Source of the DNA: Oscillospiraceae bacterium
Lineage (GTDB): Bacteria; Bacillota; Clostridia; Oscillospirales; Ruminococcaceae
Direction of reading: 5' to 3'
DNA: 64,000 bases
Assembly (NCBI GenBank): GCA_017399765.1
Contig: JAFQBH010000020.1
Location: 47,299 to 111,298, forward strand
The notes below the pieces were generated by a model. It was given only the letters and a program-made list of their open reading frames with translations. It was not told the DNA's origin and ran no database searches. Position 1 is the stretch's first letter; every line of letters begins with the position of its first letter. Of this stretch, positions 28,294-36,716 are shown one piece after another. The position numbers and the translations under genes are program-made.

Positions 28294-29877
28294 TTATTCA
28301 ACTGCCACAACGGAATCGAATTCCGCGGTGATTTCTTCTGCGGGAGCTTTTGTGAATTTAGAAACCGCGAAGATGACTGCGGTGGAAACAAGGAATGCCG
28401 GAAGAAGTTCATAAACCGTAAGAACGCTTATTCCGTTTGTTTTGCCGAAAGGAGTGAAAACATATTCCCAGATGAAAACCATTGCTCCGCCGGAAAGCAT
28501 TCCGGCAACGGCGGCGGAATGGGTAACTTTTTTCCAGAAAAGGCTGATGAGCATAAGCGGACCAAAAGTTGCGCCAAAGCCAGCCCAGGCAAAGGAAACT
28601 ACGTTGAAAATAACGCTGTTTTCATCAAGAGCAACAATAATTCCGAAAAGCGCGATTGCAACGAGAACGATTTTTGAGCAGCGCATGACCTGTTTGTCGG
28701 TGGCTCTCTTATGAAAAACTCCCTGATAAAGGTTCTTCGAAAATGCGGAAGCCGCAATGAGAAGATAGGAATCGGAAGAGCTTATTGTTGCCGCAAGAAT
28801 TCCGGACATGATTACGCCGGCAACGATAGGCGGAAGAAGTTTTCCGCAGATTATGATAAATACGTTTTCCGCGCCGGAAGAGGAAAGAAGAGCTTCTTCG
28901 GTGGGGAGCAATGCTCTTCCGATAATACCGATTGTAACCGCGGCCGCAAGAGAAATTATTACCCAAACGGTGGCGATGCGGCGACTCATGGTGATTTCGG
29001 AAGTTTTTCTTGCCGCCATAAAGCGGAGAAGAACCTGGGGCATTCCGAAATATCCGAGTCCCCAGCTGAGAGTTGAAAGAACAGTGATTATTCCGTAAGC
29101 GCCCGCTTCGCCGAAAACGGGTTTTCCGTTTTCAACAAGCTGAAGTCCGTTTTCGCCGAGGACCGGAGTTGCAATTCCGAAAAGCTCGAAGAAACCGGGA
29201 ATGTTCTTTGCGTTTTCAATAACAGCGCCGATTCCGCCGGCGGAAATGGTCGAAAGGGTAAGGATAACGGTGAGCGCAACAATCATAACGATTGCCTGCA
29301 TAAAATCGGAAGCGCTTTCCGCAAGGAATCCGCCGAGGAAGGTATAGACAATAACGAAAATTGCGCCGATTATCATCATCGGAACATAGGGAAGACCGAA
29401 AAGGGTGGAAAAAAGTTTTCCGCAGGCTACAAAGCAGCTTCCCGCATATACGGAAAAGAAAACAAGAATAAAAATTGAAGCAATGATAAGAAGAGATTTT
29501 TTGCCGTCCGCTTCGTGGAAGCGTTTTGAAAAATAATCCGGAACGGTGATAGCGTCGATTTTAACGCTGTAACGGCGAAGGCGCTTTGCAACAATGAGCC
29601 AGTTGACGTAAGTTCCTGCCGCAAGGCCTACAGCGGTCCAGAAAGCGTCTGCAAGACCCATCCAGTATGCAACGCCCGGAAGTCCCATCAAAAGCCAGCC
29701 GCTCATGTCGGAAGCTTCCGCGCTCATAGCGGTGACCCATGGACCAAGACTGCGTCCGCCGAGAAAATATTCGTTGCTGTTCCTGTTGGCGCGTTTGGAA
29801 AAATAAACGCCGATGGCGATTACGACCGCCATATAAAGAACCATTGAAATTAACATCTTGATCTGTGCGTCAGTCAT
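28294..29877 (-). CDS. putP: Sodium/proline symporter
   Basis: PutP takes up L-proline with Na+ across the cytoplasmic membrane (sodium:solute symporter family, about 13 helices). The N-terminal EYFLGGRSLGPWVTAMSAEASDMSGWLLMG region carries the Na+ and proline site residues, and the C-terminal half contains SGILAATISSSDSYLLIAASA, the second Na+ site. Length is 527 residues, within the family range. The ATG follows GGAGGG. It is transcribed alone from a consensus promoter. Confidence 0.93.
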   Translation of the reverse strand: MTDAQIKMLISMVLYMAVVIAIGVYFSKRANRNSNEYFLGGRSLGPWVTAMSAEASDMSGWLLMGLPGVAYWMGLADAFWTAVGLAAGTYVNWLIVAKRLRRYSVKIDAITVPDYFSKRFHEADGKKSLLIIASIFILVFFSVYAGSCFVACGKLFSTLFGLPYVPMMIIGAIFVIVYTFLGGFLAESASDFMQAIVMIVALTVILTLSTISAGGIGAVIENAKNIPGFFELFGIATPVLGENGLQLVENGKPVFGEAGAYGIITVLSTLSWGLGYFGMPQVLLRFMAARKTSEITMSRRIATVWVIISLAAAVTIGIIGRALLPTEEALLSSSGAENVFIIICGKLLPPIVAGVIMSGILAATISSSDSYLLIAASAFSKNLYQGVFHKRATDKQVMRCSKIVLVAIALFGIIVALDENSVIFNVVSFAWAGFGATFGPLMLISLFWKKVTHSAAVAGMLSGGAMVFIWEYVFTPFGKTNGISVLTVYELLPAFLVSTAVIFAVSKFTKAPAEEITAEFDSVVAVE

Positions 29878-29912
29878 GGTGAATGCCCTCCGTTTTCAAA
29901 AAACTTGAGCAT

Positions 29913-29941
29913 ATTATACACCTTCGTTTTATAGACTGCAA
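29913..29941 (-). promoter_or_regulatory. Promoter of putP
   Basis: On the minus strand TTGCAG and a perfect TATAAT are separated by 17 bases. Confidence 0.75.
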
Positions 29942-30115
29942 CACAGAATTAATTTTATACTTTTTATAGACTATTTTTAGATAAAATATAAAAATTTGTT
30001 TTAATTAAGCTAAATTTTAACTATACTAAAATACAGAATATAAAAAATACAAAATTTAGCGATATAAAAATAATTCAGCAAAATAAAGCGATAAAGTAAA
30101 AAGCAGGTGAGCGGG

Positions 30116-30144
30116 TTGACTAAATCAATTGTAAGTATTAAGAT
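30116..30144 (+). promoter_or_regulatory. Promoter of the dockerin-protein gene
   Basis: TTGACT and TAAGAT are separated by 17 bases, 37 bases ahead of the start codon. The -10 element is weak. Confidence 0.5.
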
Positions 30145-30181
30145 ATAAATATGTATAATCATCTGAAAAGAGGGCGTAAAA

Positions 30182-33100
30182 ATGATTAGTAAATATTTAA
30201 AAAAGATGATTTGTTCACTTCTTGCCGTTTTAATGGTAATAACCGCTGTGCCGATCAATGCGATAGCATTTGAACTTGAAGAAGTCAGCGAAAGCATTGA
30301 TGCAGAAGAGAACGTTGACTTTTCGGAGACCGAGGAGGAAATTTTCTTCGAAGAAGTTGAGCAAGAAGCGGAAACTTTGGCTACTACACCTGCAAAAGTA
30401 AACGATGCAGTTATTGAAGAACGTATTACAAAATTAAAGAAATTAAAAGGGAAATATTTCACGGTAAGTGGAAATCCATGTGCTTACATATCTGGACATG
30501 GTTGCAGTAATTGTGGTACCCCAAAATTGATAAAGTTAGGTTGGATAAAAGATATTATTGGAATATTGCCTGATAGTATAAATCGTCTTCCCGAATATCA
30601 TGTAAATGATGATTTTAGAACAACTCAAGATTGTCGATCTTGTAGAGCTTTTGCTTCAATAGCACATTGGTTTATCTATGCTCAAAAAAGTACGGATACT
30701 GTTAAAATTGGAGATCCTATAGTTTCTGAAGCGGCTTTTAATGCAACTACTATGAAAAAGGCTAAAAAAGGTGATATTTTGGCAATTCTTGATAGTAGTG
30801 GAAATCATTATCATTCGGTGATTTTTCTTGAATGTGTTAGCGGTGGAATAAAAGTACTTGATTGCAATTGGAACGGATCGAATGTTGGAAATTGTAAAGT
30901 TCAAGAATGGACTATGCTATATTCTTCCAAACATTATTCAAAAGTTACAATTTCCCGCGCTACAAATTATGATTCTAATGAAATTCCGGTCACTGGCATA
31001 TCCTTGAATTACTCAACCAAAGATTTAAGCGTCGGCGATCTTTTCCAGTTAACTGCGACAATAACTCCTTCAAATGCCACAAACAAAAACGTAACATGGT
31101 CCAGCGGTAATTCTTATATTGCAACTGTTTCAACTTCAGGACTTGTTGAAGCAAAAACTCCGGGATATGTTGTAATTACAGCAAAATCTGCAGATGGTCA
31201 AAAAACAACAAACTGCGGTATTTGGGTTGATATCTATAAAGTGGAATATGATACAAACGGAGGTACCGGGGGACCAACCATGCAATTTAAAAAGAAAGGG
31301 GAAACTTTAGTTCTGTCATCATCGGTTCCAACCAAGGAAGGATATGTTTTTGCCTATTGGAGCGGTTCTGATGGAGTAAACTATCTTCCGGGAAGTTCTT
31401 ATTATCAGAATAAACATCTTAAATTAACCGCGGTTTGGAAAGAAAGATCGCCTACCATTACTCTTGACAGCTTTGAATGTACTCCGAACTGTACGACAGG
31501 ATTCAATGTTTACATCGAAAACAATGATGCTACGGAAAATCTTTCGTTCGATTTTGATTTCGTGTATGACAAAACTGCTTTTGAAATAGAATCTATAGAA
31601 ACATTCTTCCCGGAGGATGGTGTTGTATCGGTAAACGGCGATAACGTCAAGTATGATGTAGTTAATGGCGAAACCAGTGCATTTTCAGGTATGTTCGCAA
31701 AAGTTGTACTGAAAATAAAAGATGCGGAAATAAAGGATTATGTTTTTACCATCAAAGTAAATAGATGGGTGAACGGTTTGGGAAATGTTGAACCGAAAAT
31801 TGTTGACGGAATAATCACAATGAATCATTCTGCCTGTGTTGTGCATTATTATTCGCCGGTTGAATGTGCTTTGCCTGAAGATGAAGTATATGAGTATGGC
31901 GATGAAATAATTATAGCGGATGCTCCGGAAGATGAAGATTGGGAGTTTATTTATTGGAGCGATGACAACGGTATAAAATATTACCCGGGCGAAAAAGTAA
32001 AGTTAGTAGATAGTTCTTTTTATCTGCAGGCAAACTGGAAACCAAAATGGACCCCGGTAATAACCGTTGAAAATGCAAGCGGTGCACCGGGAGAAACCAT
32101 TGTTATTCCCGTTAATATCACGAATAATTTGCATTCGGAAAATACGAACATATATGTTCTTATTTATACGGGAAATGCAATATATCAAGATTTTGAAGGT
32201 GTGCAAGGGCTTCCTGTAAATGGCAATATCGGAACAATATATGTTAAAATCCCCGAAAACGCAAAAAACGGTGATTCTTACATAATCAGCGCCGTTCCGA
32301 CGACATTCTCGGTATTTGAAGAAAACGGCATTATCGAAATATATGAATATGTTCAGACCAAAACAGGTGTTTTGACCGTCAAAGAACCGGAAAAAGAATA
32401 TACCGTAACCTTCGACCTGGGTAAAGGAACCGGCGGTCCGGAAGATATTACAGTTACCGGAAATGAATTTACCATTCCCGAAGAAATTCCAACCCGCGAA
32501 AATTGGATTTTCCTTTATTGGTTTGATGATGAAGGAATGTATAAACCGGGCGAAACATATACGATTTCAAAAGATAAAGAACTTGTTGCTTGTTGGGCTC
32601 CTGCATGGGACCCAGAGATAGTTGTTGGAGATGTTCTTGTAAATCCGGGTGATACTGTTGGTGTTCCTATTTATATCTATAACGCAAAAGAACCCGAAAA
32701 TACAACAATTAAATTCAGCGTAACCAGTGATACATTTACGAGAACTAATTATGAATACGCTTCGGAAATTCCGGAATACGGTTATTTGATGACTGCTTAT
32801 TTCAAAATTCCGGAAGATGCAGAACCGGGCAGCTATCCTGTAATTTTCAATCTTACTGAATATAATATTTCGTCTGCATATTATCTTACAGAAATCGTTA
32901 AGATTATAAATGGTTCTATAACAGTTACTAATCAAAAAATCTGTACGGTAACATTTGATCAAAATGACGGATGGGAAGCTTATATAGATAAATTTGAAGA
33001 AGGAACAAGTTTGTCTTTTAAAGATATTTATTTTGAAAGAGAAGGCTATACTGCAGAGTGTCTGAGAATTACTGAAGATGGTAAATGGGGTCCAAGGACA

Positions 33101-33709
33101 TATTTAGCTGATAAAAACGATATGATTTATGTATCGAATGATATGGAAATTAAAACAATTTGGCGCAATAACTCTGTAGAATACCCAACTATATCTTCTA
33201 AAGAAATTAAAGCCAAACCGGGCGATACTGTTACAGTTCAGGTGGAAACTTCTTTTAAAAACGGGTTTGATTTCGGAGAATATCTTTTACAGTGGGAAAA
33301 TGATCAGAATATAAATCTTAAAAGTTCGTATAATTGTTCTGGTGAAAACGAAAACAATATTATATATGAATTTGTTTTCGAAATCGGTGATGATGTTGCT
33401 CCTGGAAAACACAGTTGGAGTTTTAGCATTGTTGAAGCTTATACCCCGGAAGGAGAACTTTGGGCAGTAAAAGATATTCCGATAACTATTTCTGTTGAGA
33501 AGTCGAATTACGGTGACCTCAACGGCGACAAGGAAGTCAATATCAAAGATGCCTATCTTGCCCGCCTCATTGCCGCAAAACTCATAACAGCAACAGAAGT
33601 GCAGTCAACTCTCGGCGACGTTGACCTCGACGGCAAAATCACCGCAATCGACGCAAACCTTATCCGCAAATACGTCGTAAAGCTGATTGACAGTCTTCCG
33701 ATAAAATGA
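30182..33709 (+). CDS. Large modular secreted protein: papain/CHAP-like region, Big_2, InlB-type repeats, dockerin
   Basis: The 1175-residue product is exported (signal peptide residues 1-30). A region at about 90-260 has Cys151/Cys154, GDILAILDSSGNHYHSVIFLE (His209/His211) and VLDCNWNG, a Cys-His-Asn order like CHAP/NlpC/papain hydrolases. A Big_2 Ig-like domain follows at about 268-350. After it come alternating Listeria-Bacteroides (InlB B) repeats (VEYDTNGGTGG, TVTFDLGKGTGG, with AYWSG or LYWFD) and cohesin-like beta domains. The C-terminus has a type I dockerin with two calcium segments, GDLNGDKEVNIKDA and GDVDLDGKITAIDA, which would dock it to a cohesin scaffold. The N-terminal third is AT-richer with odd codon use, suggesting a mosaic origin. 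The start follows AGAGGGCG. Confidence 0.85.
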   Translation: MISKYLKKMICSLLAVLMVITAVPINAIAFELEEVSESIDAEENVDFSETEEEIFFEEVEQEAETLATTPAKVNDAVIEERITKLKKLKGKYFTVSGNPCAYISGHGCSNCGTPKLIKLGWIKDIIGILPDSINRLPEYHVNDDFRTTQDCRSCRAFASIAHWFIYAQKSTDTVKIGDPIVSEAAFNATTMKKAKKGDILAILDSSGNHYHSVIFLECVSGGIKVLDCNWNGSNVGNCKVQEWTMLYSSKHYSKVTISRATNYDSNEIPVTGISLNYSTKDLSVGDLFQLTATITPSNATNKNVTWSSGNSYIATVSTSGLVEAKTPGYVVITAKSADGQKTTNCGIWVDIYKVEYDTNGGTGGPTMQFKKKGETLVLSSSVPTKEGYVFAYWSGSDGVNYLPGSSYYQNKHLKLTAVWKERSPTITLDSFECTPNCTTGFNVYIENNDATENLSFDFDFVYDKTAFEIESIETFFPEDGVVSVNGDNVKYDVVNGETSAFSGMFAKVVLKIKDAEIKDYVFTIKVNRWVNGLGNVEPKIVDGIITMNHSACVVHYYSPVECALPEDEVYEYGDEIIIADAPEDEDWEFIYWSDDNGIKYYPGEKVKLVDSSFYLQANWKPKWTPVITVENASGAPGETIVIPVNITNNLHSENTNIYVLIYTGNAIYQDFEGVQGLPVNGNIGTIYVKIPENAKNGDSYIISAVPTTFSVFEENGIIEIYEYVQTKTGVLTVKEPEKEYTVTFDLGKGTGGPEDITVTGNEFTIPEEIPTRENWIFLYWFDDEGMYKPGETYTISKDKELVACWAPAWDPEIVVGDVLVNPGDTVGVPIYIYNAKEPENTTIKFSVTSDTFTRTNYEYASEIPEYGYLMTAYFKIPEDAEPGSYPVIFNLTEYNISSAYYLTEIVKIINGSITVTNQKICTVTFDQNDGWEAYIDKFEEGTSLSFKDIYFEREGYTAECLRITEDGKWGPRTYLADKNDMIYVSNDMEIKTIWRNNSVEYPTISSKEIKAKPGDTVTVQVETSFKNGFDFGEYLLQWENDQNINLKSSYNCSGENENNIIYEFVFEIGDDVAPGKHSWSFSIVEAYTPEGELWAVKDIPITISVEKSNYGDLNGDKEVNIKDAYLARLIAAKLITATEVQSTLGDVDLDGKITAIDANLIRKYVVKLIDSLPIK

Positions 33710-33718
33710 AAAACAAAA

Positions 33719-33751
33719 AATCCCTTGGAAAATTCCAAGGGATTTTTTTAT
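33719..33751. terminator. Bidirectional terminator
   Basis: AATCCCTTGGAA/TTCCAAGGGATT stem with T7, shared by converging genes. Confidence 0.85.
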
Positions 33752-34686
33752 AACAACTTTTCCTCAATAATATATTTAGGTCTGTGTTTCGCTTCAAGAT
33801 AAGCTCTGCAAACGTATTGCCCAACAACGCCGAGTGCGGTGAGGTTGATTCCGGTGCAAAGGAAAACCGAAGCGACTATCCAGCCGGCTATGCCTTTGAG
33901 CACGCCAAAAATCGCGAGCACCAAAAGAATGAGCATCGCAAGCACAGAAAATCCTGCGATGAGCACGCCTGCAAAAAGTATCATATCAACGGGCTTTACG
34001 CTGAAGGAAGTGATTCCGTTCCATGCAAGATCAATCATCTTTCCAACGCTGTATTTGCTTTCGCCCGCAAAACGCTCCCTGCGTTCGTAATAAACTTTTG
34101 CGGTTTTAAAACCGAGCATCGGCACCATTCCACGAAGGAAAAGGTTGGTTTCATCGAATTCCGAAAGCGCTTCAAGAGCTTTTTTGCTCATAAGGCGGTA
34201 GTCCGCATGGTTAAAGATGATATGCGTTCCAAAAAACTCCATAAGGCGGTAATAACCTTCGGCGGTAAAACGCTTCATAAAGCGGTCAGTGCTGCGTTTG
34301 TTGCGGACTCCGTAAACAATGTCGCAGCCTTCGCCGAATTTTTCAACCATTTCGTCAATGGCATCAATATCGTCCTGAAGGTCCGCATCAACGGAAATTG
34401 CCGCATCGCAAAATTCCTTTGCTTCCATAAGACCCGCAAGAAGGGCGTTCTGGTGCCCGCGGTTTCTGCTGAGTTTTATTCCGCAGAAAATCTCGTTTTT
34501 CTTATGAGCTTCGCAGATTGTTTCCCAGGTATCGTCAAAGGAACCATCGTCAACAAAAAGGACTCTGCTTTTTTTGGAAATCATTTTCCGCTCGATAAGA
34601 CTTTCGTATTTTTCTGTCATGACCCGAATGGTTTCGGGCAAAACTTTTTCCTCGTTGTAACAGGGGATTACGGTATAAAGTATCAT
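33748..34686 (-). CDS. GT2 family glycosyltransferase, GtrB/DPM1-like with two C-terminal helices
   Basis: It probably transfers a sugar from a nucleotide sugar to undecaprenyl phosphate at the inner face of the membrane. Seen are the GT-A opening ILYTVIPCYNEEKVLPETI, VLFVDDGSFDDTW, SRNRGHQNALLAGL and the metal-binding DADLQDD, then ESKYSVGKM and two hydrophobic helices at about 233-262 and 268-295. That layout is the GtrB/PglC-independent type. It overlaps rsuA by four bases (ATGA). A GtrA flippase-like gene lies 1 kb away on the other strand and may work with it. Confidence 0.9.
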   Translation of the reverse strand: MILYTVIPCYNEEKVLPETIRVMTEKYESLIERKMISKKSRVLFVDDGSFDDTWETICEAHKKNEIFCGIKLSRNRGHQNALLAGLMEAKEFCDAAISVDADLQDDIDAIDEMVEKFGEGCDIVYGVRNKRSTDRFMKRFTAEGYYRLMEFFGTHIIFNHADYRLMSKKALEALSEFDETNLFLRGMVPMLGFKTAKVYYERRERFAGESKYSVGKMIDLAWNGITSFSVKPVDMILFAGVLIAGFSVLAMLILLVLAIFGVLKGIAGWIVASVFLCTGINLTALGVVGQYVCRAYLEAKHRPKYIIEEKLL

Positions 34687-35390
34687 TCGTTCACCTTGCT
34701 TTCAATCAAAGCCAATTCTTCATTGGTAAGTTCCCGGCATTCGCCCGGAAGAAGATCTTCCGGAAGGGAAAAACCGCCCATGGAAAGGCGGTGGAGTTCC
34801 GTGACTTTTGCGCCGAAACAGCCGAACATTCTTTTTATCTGGTGGTAACGCCCTTCCGAAAGGGTGACTTCACAGGTAAAATCACCGGTTTTCAGGAGTT
34901 TTGCGGATTTGCAGATTCCGTCTGAAAGTTCGATTCCTTCGGAAAAACCTTTCTCCATTTCGTCCGTTACCGGAAGGTCGATGGTAACGGCGTATTTTTT
35001 CGGAACGTGTTTTCTCGGCGCAAGGATACGGTGGGCAAAATCGCCGTCATCGGTAATTATCATAAGTCCGGTGGTATCTTTATCAAGCCTTCCCGCCGGG
35101 AAAATTCCGTTTCGGAAAAGTTCCGGAGGAACAAGTTCAATAACGGTTTTCTGCTCCGGGTCTTCCGTTGCGGAAACATAGCCTTTCGGTTTATTGAGCA
35201 CAATATATATGTGCGCATTTCCGCTTATTTTGTTGCAGCCAAGAAAAATTTCGTCGTTTTCGCCAACTTTAAAGTCGGAAGAACGTATAATTTTACCGGA
35301 AACCGTAACTTTTCCTGCGGAAATTGCCGCCTTTGCGTCCTTTCGCGAGATTCCGGTTCTGTTCGAAATGATTTTATCAAGTCTTTCCAA
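34683..35390 (-). CDS. rsuA: 16S rRNA pseudouridine synthase, RsuA family
   Basis: RsuA-family enzymes convert one uridine of 16S rRNA to pseudouridine. An S4 RNA-binding domain opens the protein (MERLDKIISNRTGISRKDAKAAI). The catalytic motif GRLDKDTTGLMIITDDGD follows (Asp after RL is the nucleophile), then KKYAVTI, and EGRYHQIKRMFG near the C-terminus. I chose the TTG start because AAAGGAGG precedes it by eight bases; the longer GTG/ATG reading adds 12 residues without a site. Length is 235 residues. It is cotranscribed with the glycosyltransferase gene. Confidence 0.9.
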   Translation of the reverse strand: MERLDKIISNRTGISRKDAKAAISAGKVTVSGKIIRSSDFKVGENDEIFLGCNKISGNAHIYIVLNKPKGYVSATEDPEQKTVIELVPPELFRNGIFPAGRLDKDTTGLMIITDDGDFAHRILAPRKHVPKKYAVTIDLPVTDEMEKGFSEGIELSDGICKSAKLLKTGDFTCEVTLSEGRYHQIKRMFGCFGAKVTELHRLSMGGFSLPEDLLPGECRELTNEELALIESKVNE

Positions 35391-35443
35391 AAAACGTTCC
35401 TCCTTTCGGGAAAAATGGTCGGGCAAAATAATTGTAATGAAAA

Positions 35444-35625
35444 CTGTTGCTGCCTCCGAAGGTGGCAGCGACAGTCGGAAATGGAAAACTCAATTCGTTT
35501 GGTGGAGAGTTTATTCCCCCTTATTTTAAGGGGGAGTCGCTTGCGGGAGCAAGCGGGTAGGGGATAAAACTTTTCTTTTCAGGCACAACCCGGTTTCTTT
35601 TGGTTACAAAAGAAATGGGGTTGTA
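35444..35625. repeat. Cluster of REP-like palindromic intergenic repeats
   Basis: Three structures follow each other in a 326-base gene-free stretch. The first is CTGTTGCTGCC-TCCGAA-GGTGGCAGCGACAG. The second is a CCCCCTT/AAGGGGG hairpin with a neighbouring CGCTTGC/GCAAGCG hairpin, ending GGGTAGGGGAT. The third is an imperfect ACAACCC...GGGTTGT hairpin containing TTTCTTTTGGTTAC. None encodes a protein. They look like dispersed REP-type elements of clostridial genomes, but copy number must be checked outside the window. Confidence 0.65.
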
Positions 35626-35653
35626 TATTAAAAAGATTCAATTCAGTAATCTA

Positions 35654-35682
35654 TTGCTTTTCGCCACGATAAGTTATAGAAT
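35654..35682 (+). promoter_or_regulatory. Promoter of the gtrA-like gene
   Basis: TTGCTT and TAGAAT are separated by 17 bases, 34 bases ahead of the start codon. Confidence 0.6.
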
Positions 35683-35716
35683 ATAAAAAGTAATTTCAAA
35701 ATAAAAAGGATAAAAA

Positions 35717-36166
35717 ATGCTTAAAAAATTCTTTGAACTTCTTAAAAAAGGCGACCTTAAAGGTCTTTTGCTTGAACCGACGGAAGATACTTTTCTCCAG
35801 TTCTTCCGCTATATTTTTGTCGGCGGAGCAAGCTTTGTTACCGATTACGTTCTTCTTCATATCATAACCGAACTTGGTGTCTATTACCTTATTTCCGGGA
35901 TAATATCATTTATTGCCGGTCTTTGCGTAAATTATGCCCTTTCAAAATTTCTTGTTTTCAGTAAAAAAACGGCCGGTGCGGAAAAAGCAAAGGAATTTTC
36001 CGTTTTCGCAATAATCGCCGTTTTCGGTCTTGGGCTTACCGAACTTCTTATGTGGGTTTTTACCGAAAAACTTGGCTGGTATTATATGATTTCAAAAGCA
36101 TTTGCGGCGGGTATAGTCCTTTTCTGGAACTTCTTTATGAAAAAGATTCTTCTTTACAGAAAATAA
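35717..36166 (+). CDS. GtrA-like membrane protein (putative lipid-sugar flippase)
   Basis: GtrA-family proteins have four membrane helices and are thought to flip undecaprenyl-linked sugars. The 149-residue product has four hydrophobic segments. It also has the motifs FFRYIFVGGASFVTDYVLLHIITE, FIAGLCVNYALSKFLVF and the C-terminal FFMKKILLYRK. The ATG is preceded by AAAAAGGA. The first 28 residues are a charged cytoplasmic extension. The partner is probably the GT2 enzyme encoded nearby. Confidence 0.88.
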   Translation: MLKKFFELLKKGDLKGLLLEPTEDTFLQFFRYIFVGGASFVTDYVLLHIITELGVYYLISGIISFIAGLCVNYALSKFLVFSKKTAGAEKAKEFSVFAIIAVFGLGLTELLMWVFTEKLGWYYMISKAFAAGIVLFWNFFMKKILLYRK

Positions 36167-36172
36167 AATTTT

Positions 36173-36205
36173 ATCGGCGGTCAGTTTTGACCGCCGATTT
36201 TTTTA
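36173..36205. terminator. Bidirectional terminator
   Basis: ATCGGCGGTCA-GTTT-TGACCGCCGAT stem with T7, between converging genes. Confidence 0.85.
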
Positions 36206-36664
36206 TTTTTCAATGACGCCGAGAAGCATGTTTTGAAAATCTTTGTTGATTGGGATAAGCATTGCGCTGTTTTTAAGCCGAACATCAACAAAATCTCCGT
36301 TGACGCAATAAATATAATATCCTTCTTCATCGTTGGTAAAAGAACCGTAAATGATAATATATGTGCGGATTTCTTTTGGAGAAAGGCTGAATCTGTCGCC
36401 GAAATCAAGAAAAAATCCGGAAGAAACAAGGACGCGGTGAAGTTCTTTTATCTGTTCGCGGTCAAGTTTATATGTTTCGGAAGAGATAACTTCTCCGGTA
36501 AAAGCGTCTTCATGCTGAACAGTTGCGTTGACATAATCTGCTTCATCAAGTTTTGCAATGAATTCAATATCGGCGCCGGTAATGTGCATATAAGAGAACC
36601 AGCAAATCGCGCCAAAAAACAAAATAACAAAAGAAATGATTCCTATAATATGTTTTTTCGACAT
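36203..36664 (-). CDS. Hypothetical single-pass membrane protein
   Basis: The 153-residue product has a short cytoplasmic start (MSKKH), one helix (IIGIISFVILFFGAICWF) and an outer domain with TVQHEDAFTGEVISSETYKLD and the beta-rich TYIIIYGS...YYIYCVNGDFVDVRL. I do not recognise the fold. The second ATG of the reading frame is preferred because GGAG lies eight bases upstream of it and overlaps the first ATG. No signal cleavage site is evident, so it is probably anchored. Confidence 0.7.
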   Translation of the reverse strand: MSKKHIIGIISFVILFFGAICWFSYMHITGADIEFIAKLDEADYVNATVQHEDAFTGEVISSETYKLDREQIKELHRVLVSSGFFLDFGDRFSLSPKEIRTYIIIYGSFTNDEEGYYIYCVNGDFVDVRLKNSAMLIPINKDFQNMLLGVIEK

Positions 36665-36716
36665 TGCATCAACTCCCATGATAGTTCTGCTGTATAAAGG
36701 CTAAAAATGCAATAAA

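Larger units (their letters stand above)
29878..30181. other. AT-rich divergent intergenic region
   Basis: This 304-base stretch holds the putP promoter on one strand and the promoter of the dockerin protein on the other. Apart from these it is low-complexity AT-rich sequence; I see no small gene, hairpin or repeat in it. Confidence 0.7.

Noticed and set aside
29940-30115. Possible small RNA or riboswitch in the AT-rich spacer before the dockerin gene
   Set aside because: Only low-complexity A/T sequence; no stable stem or terminator could be drawn.
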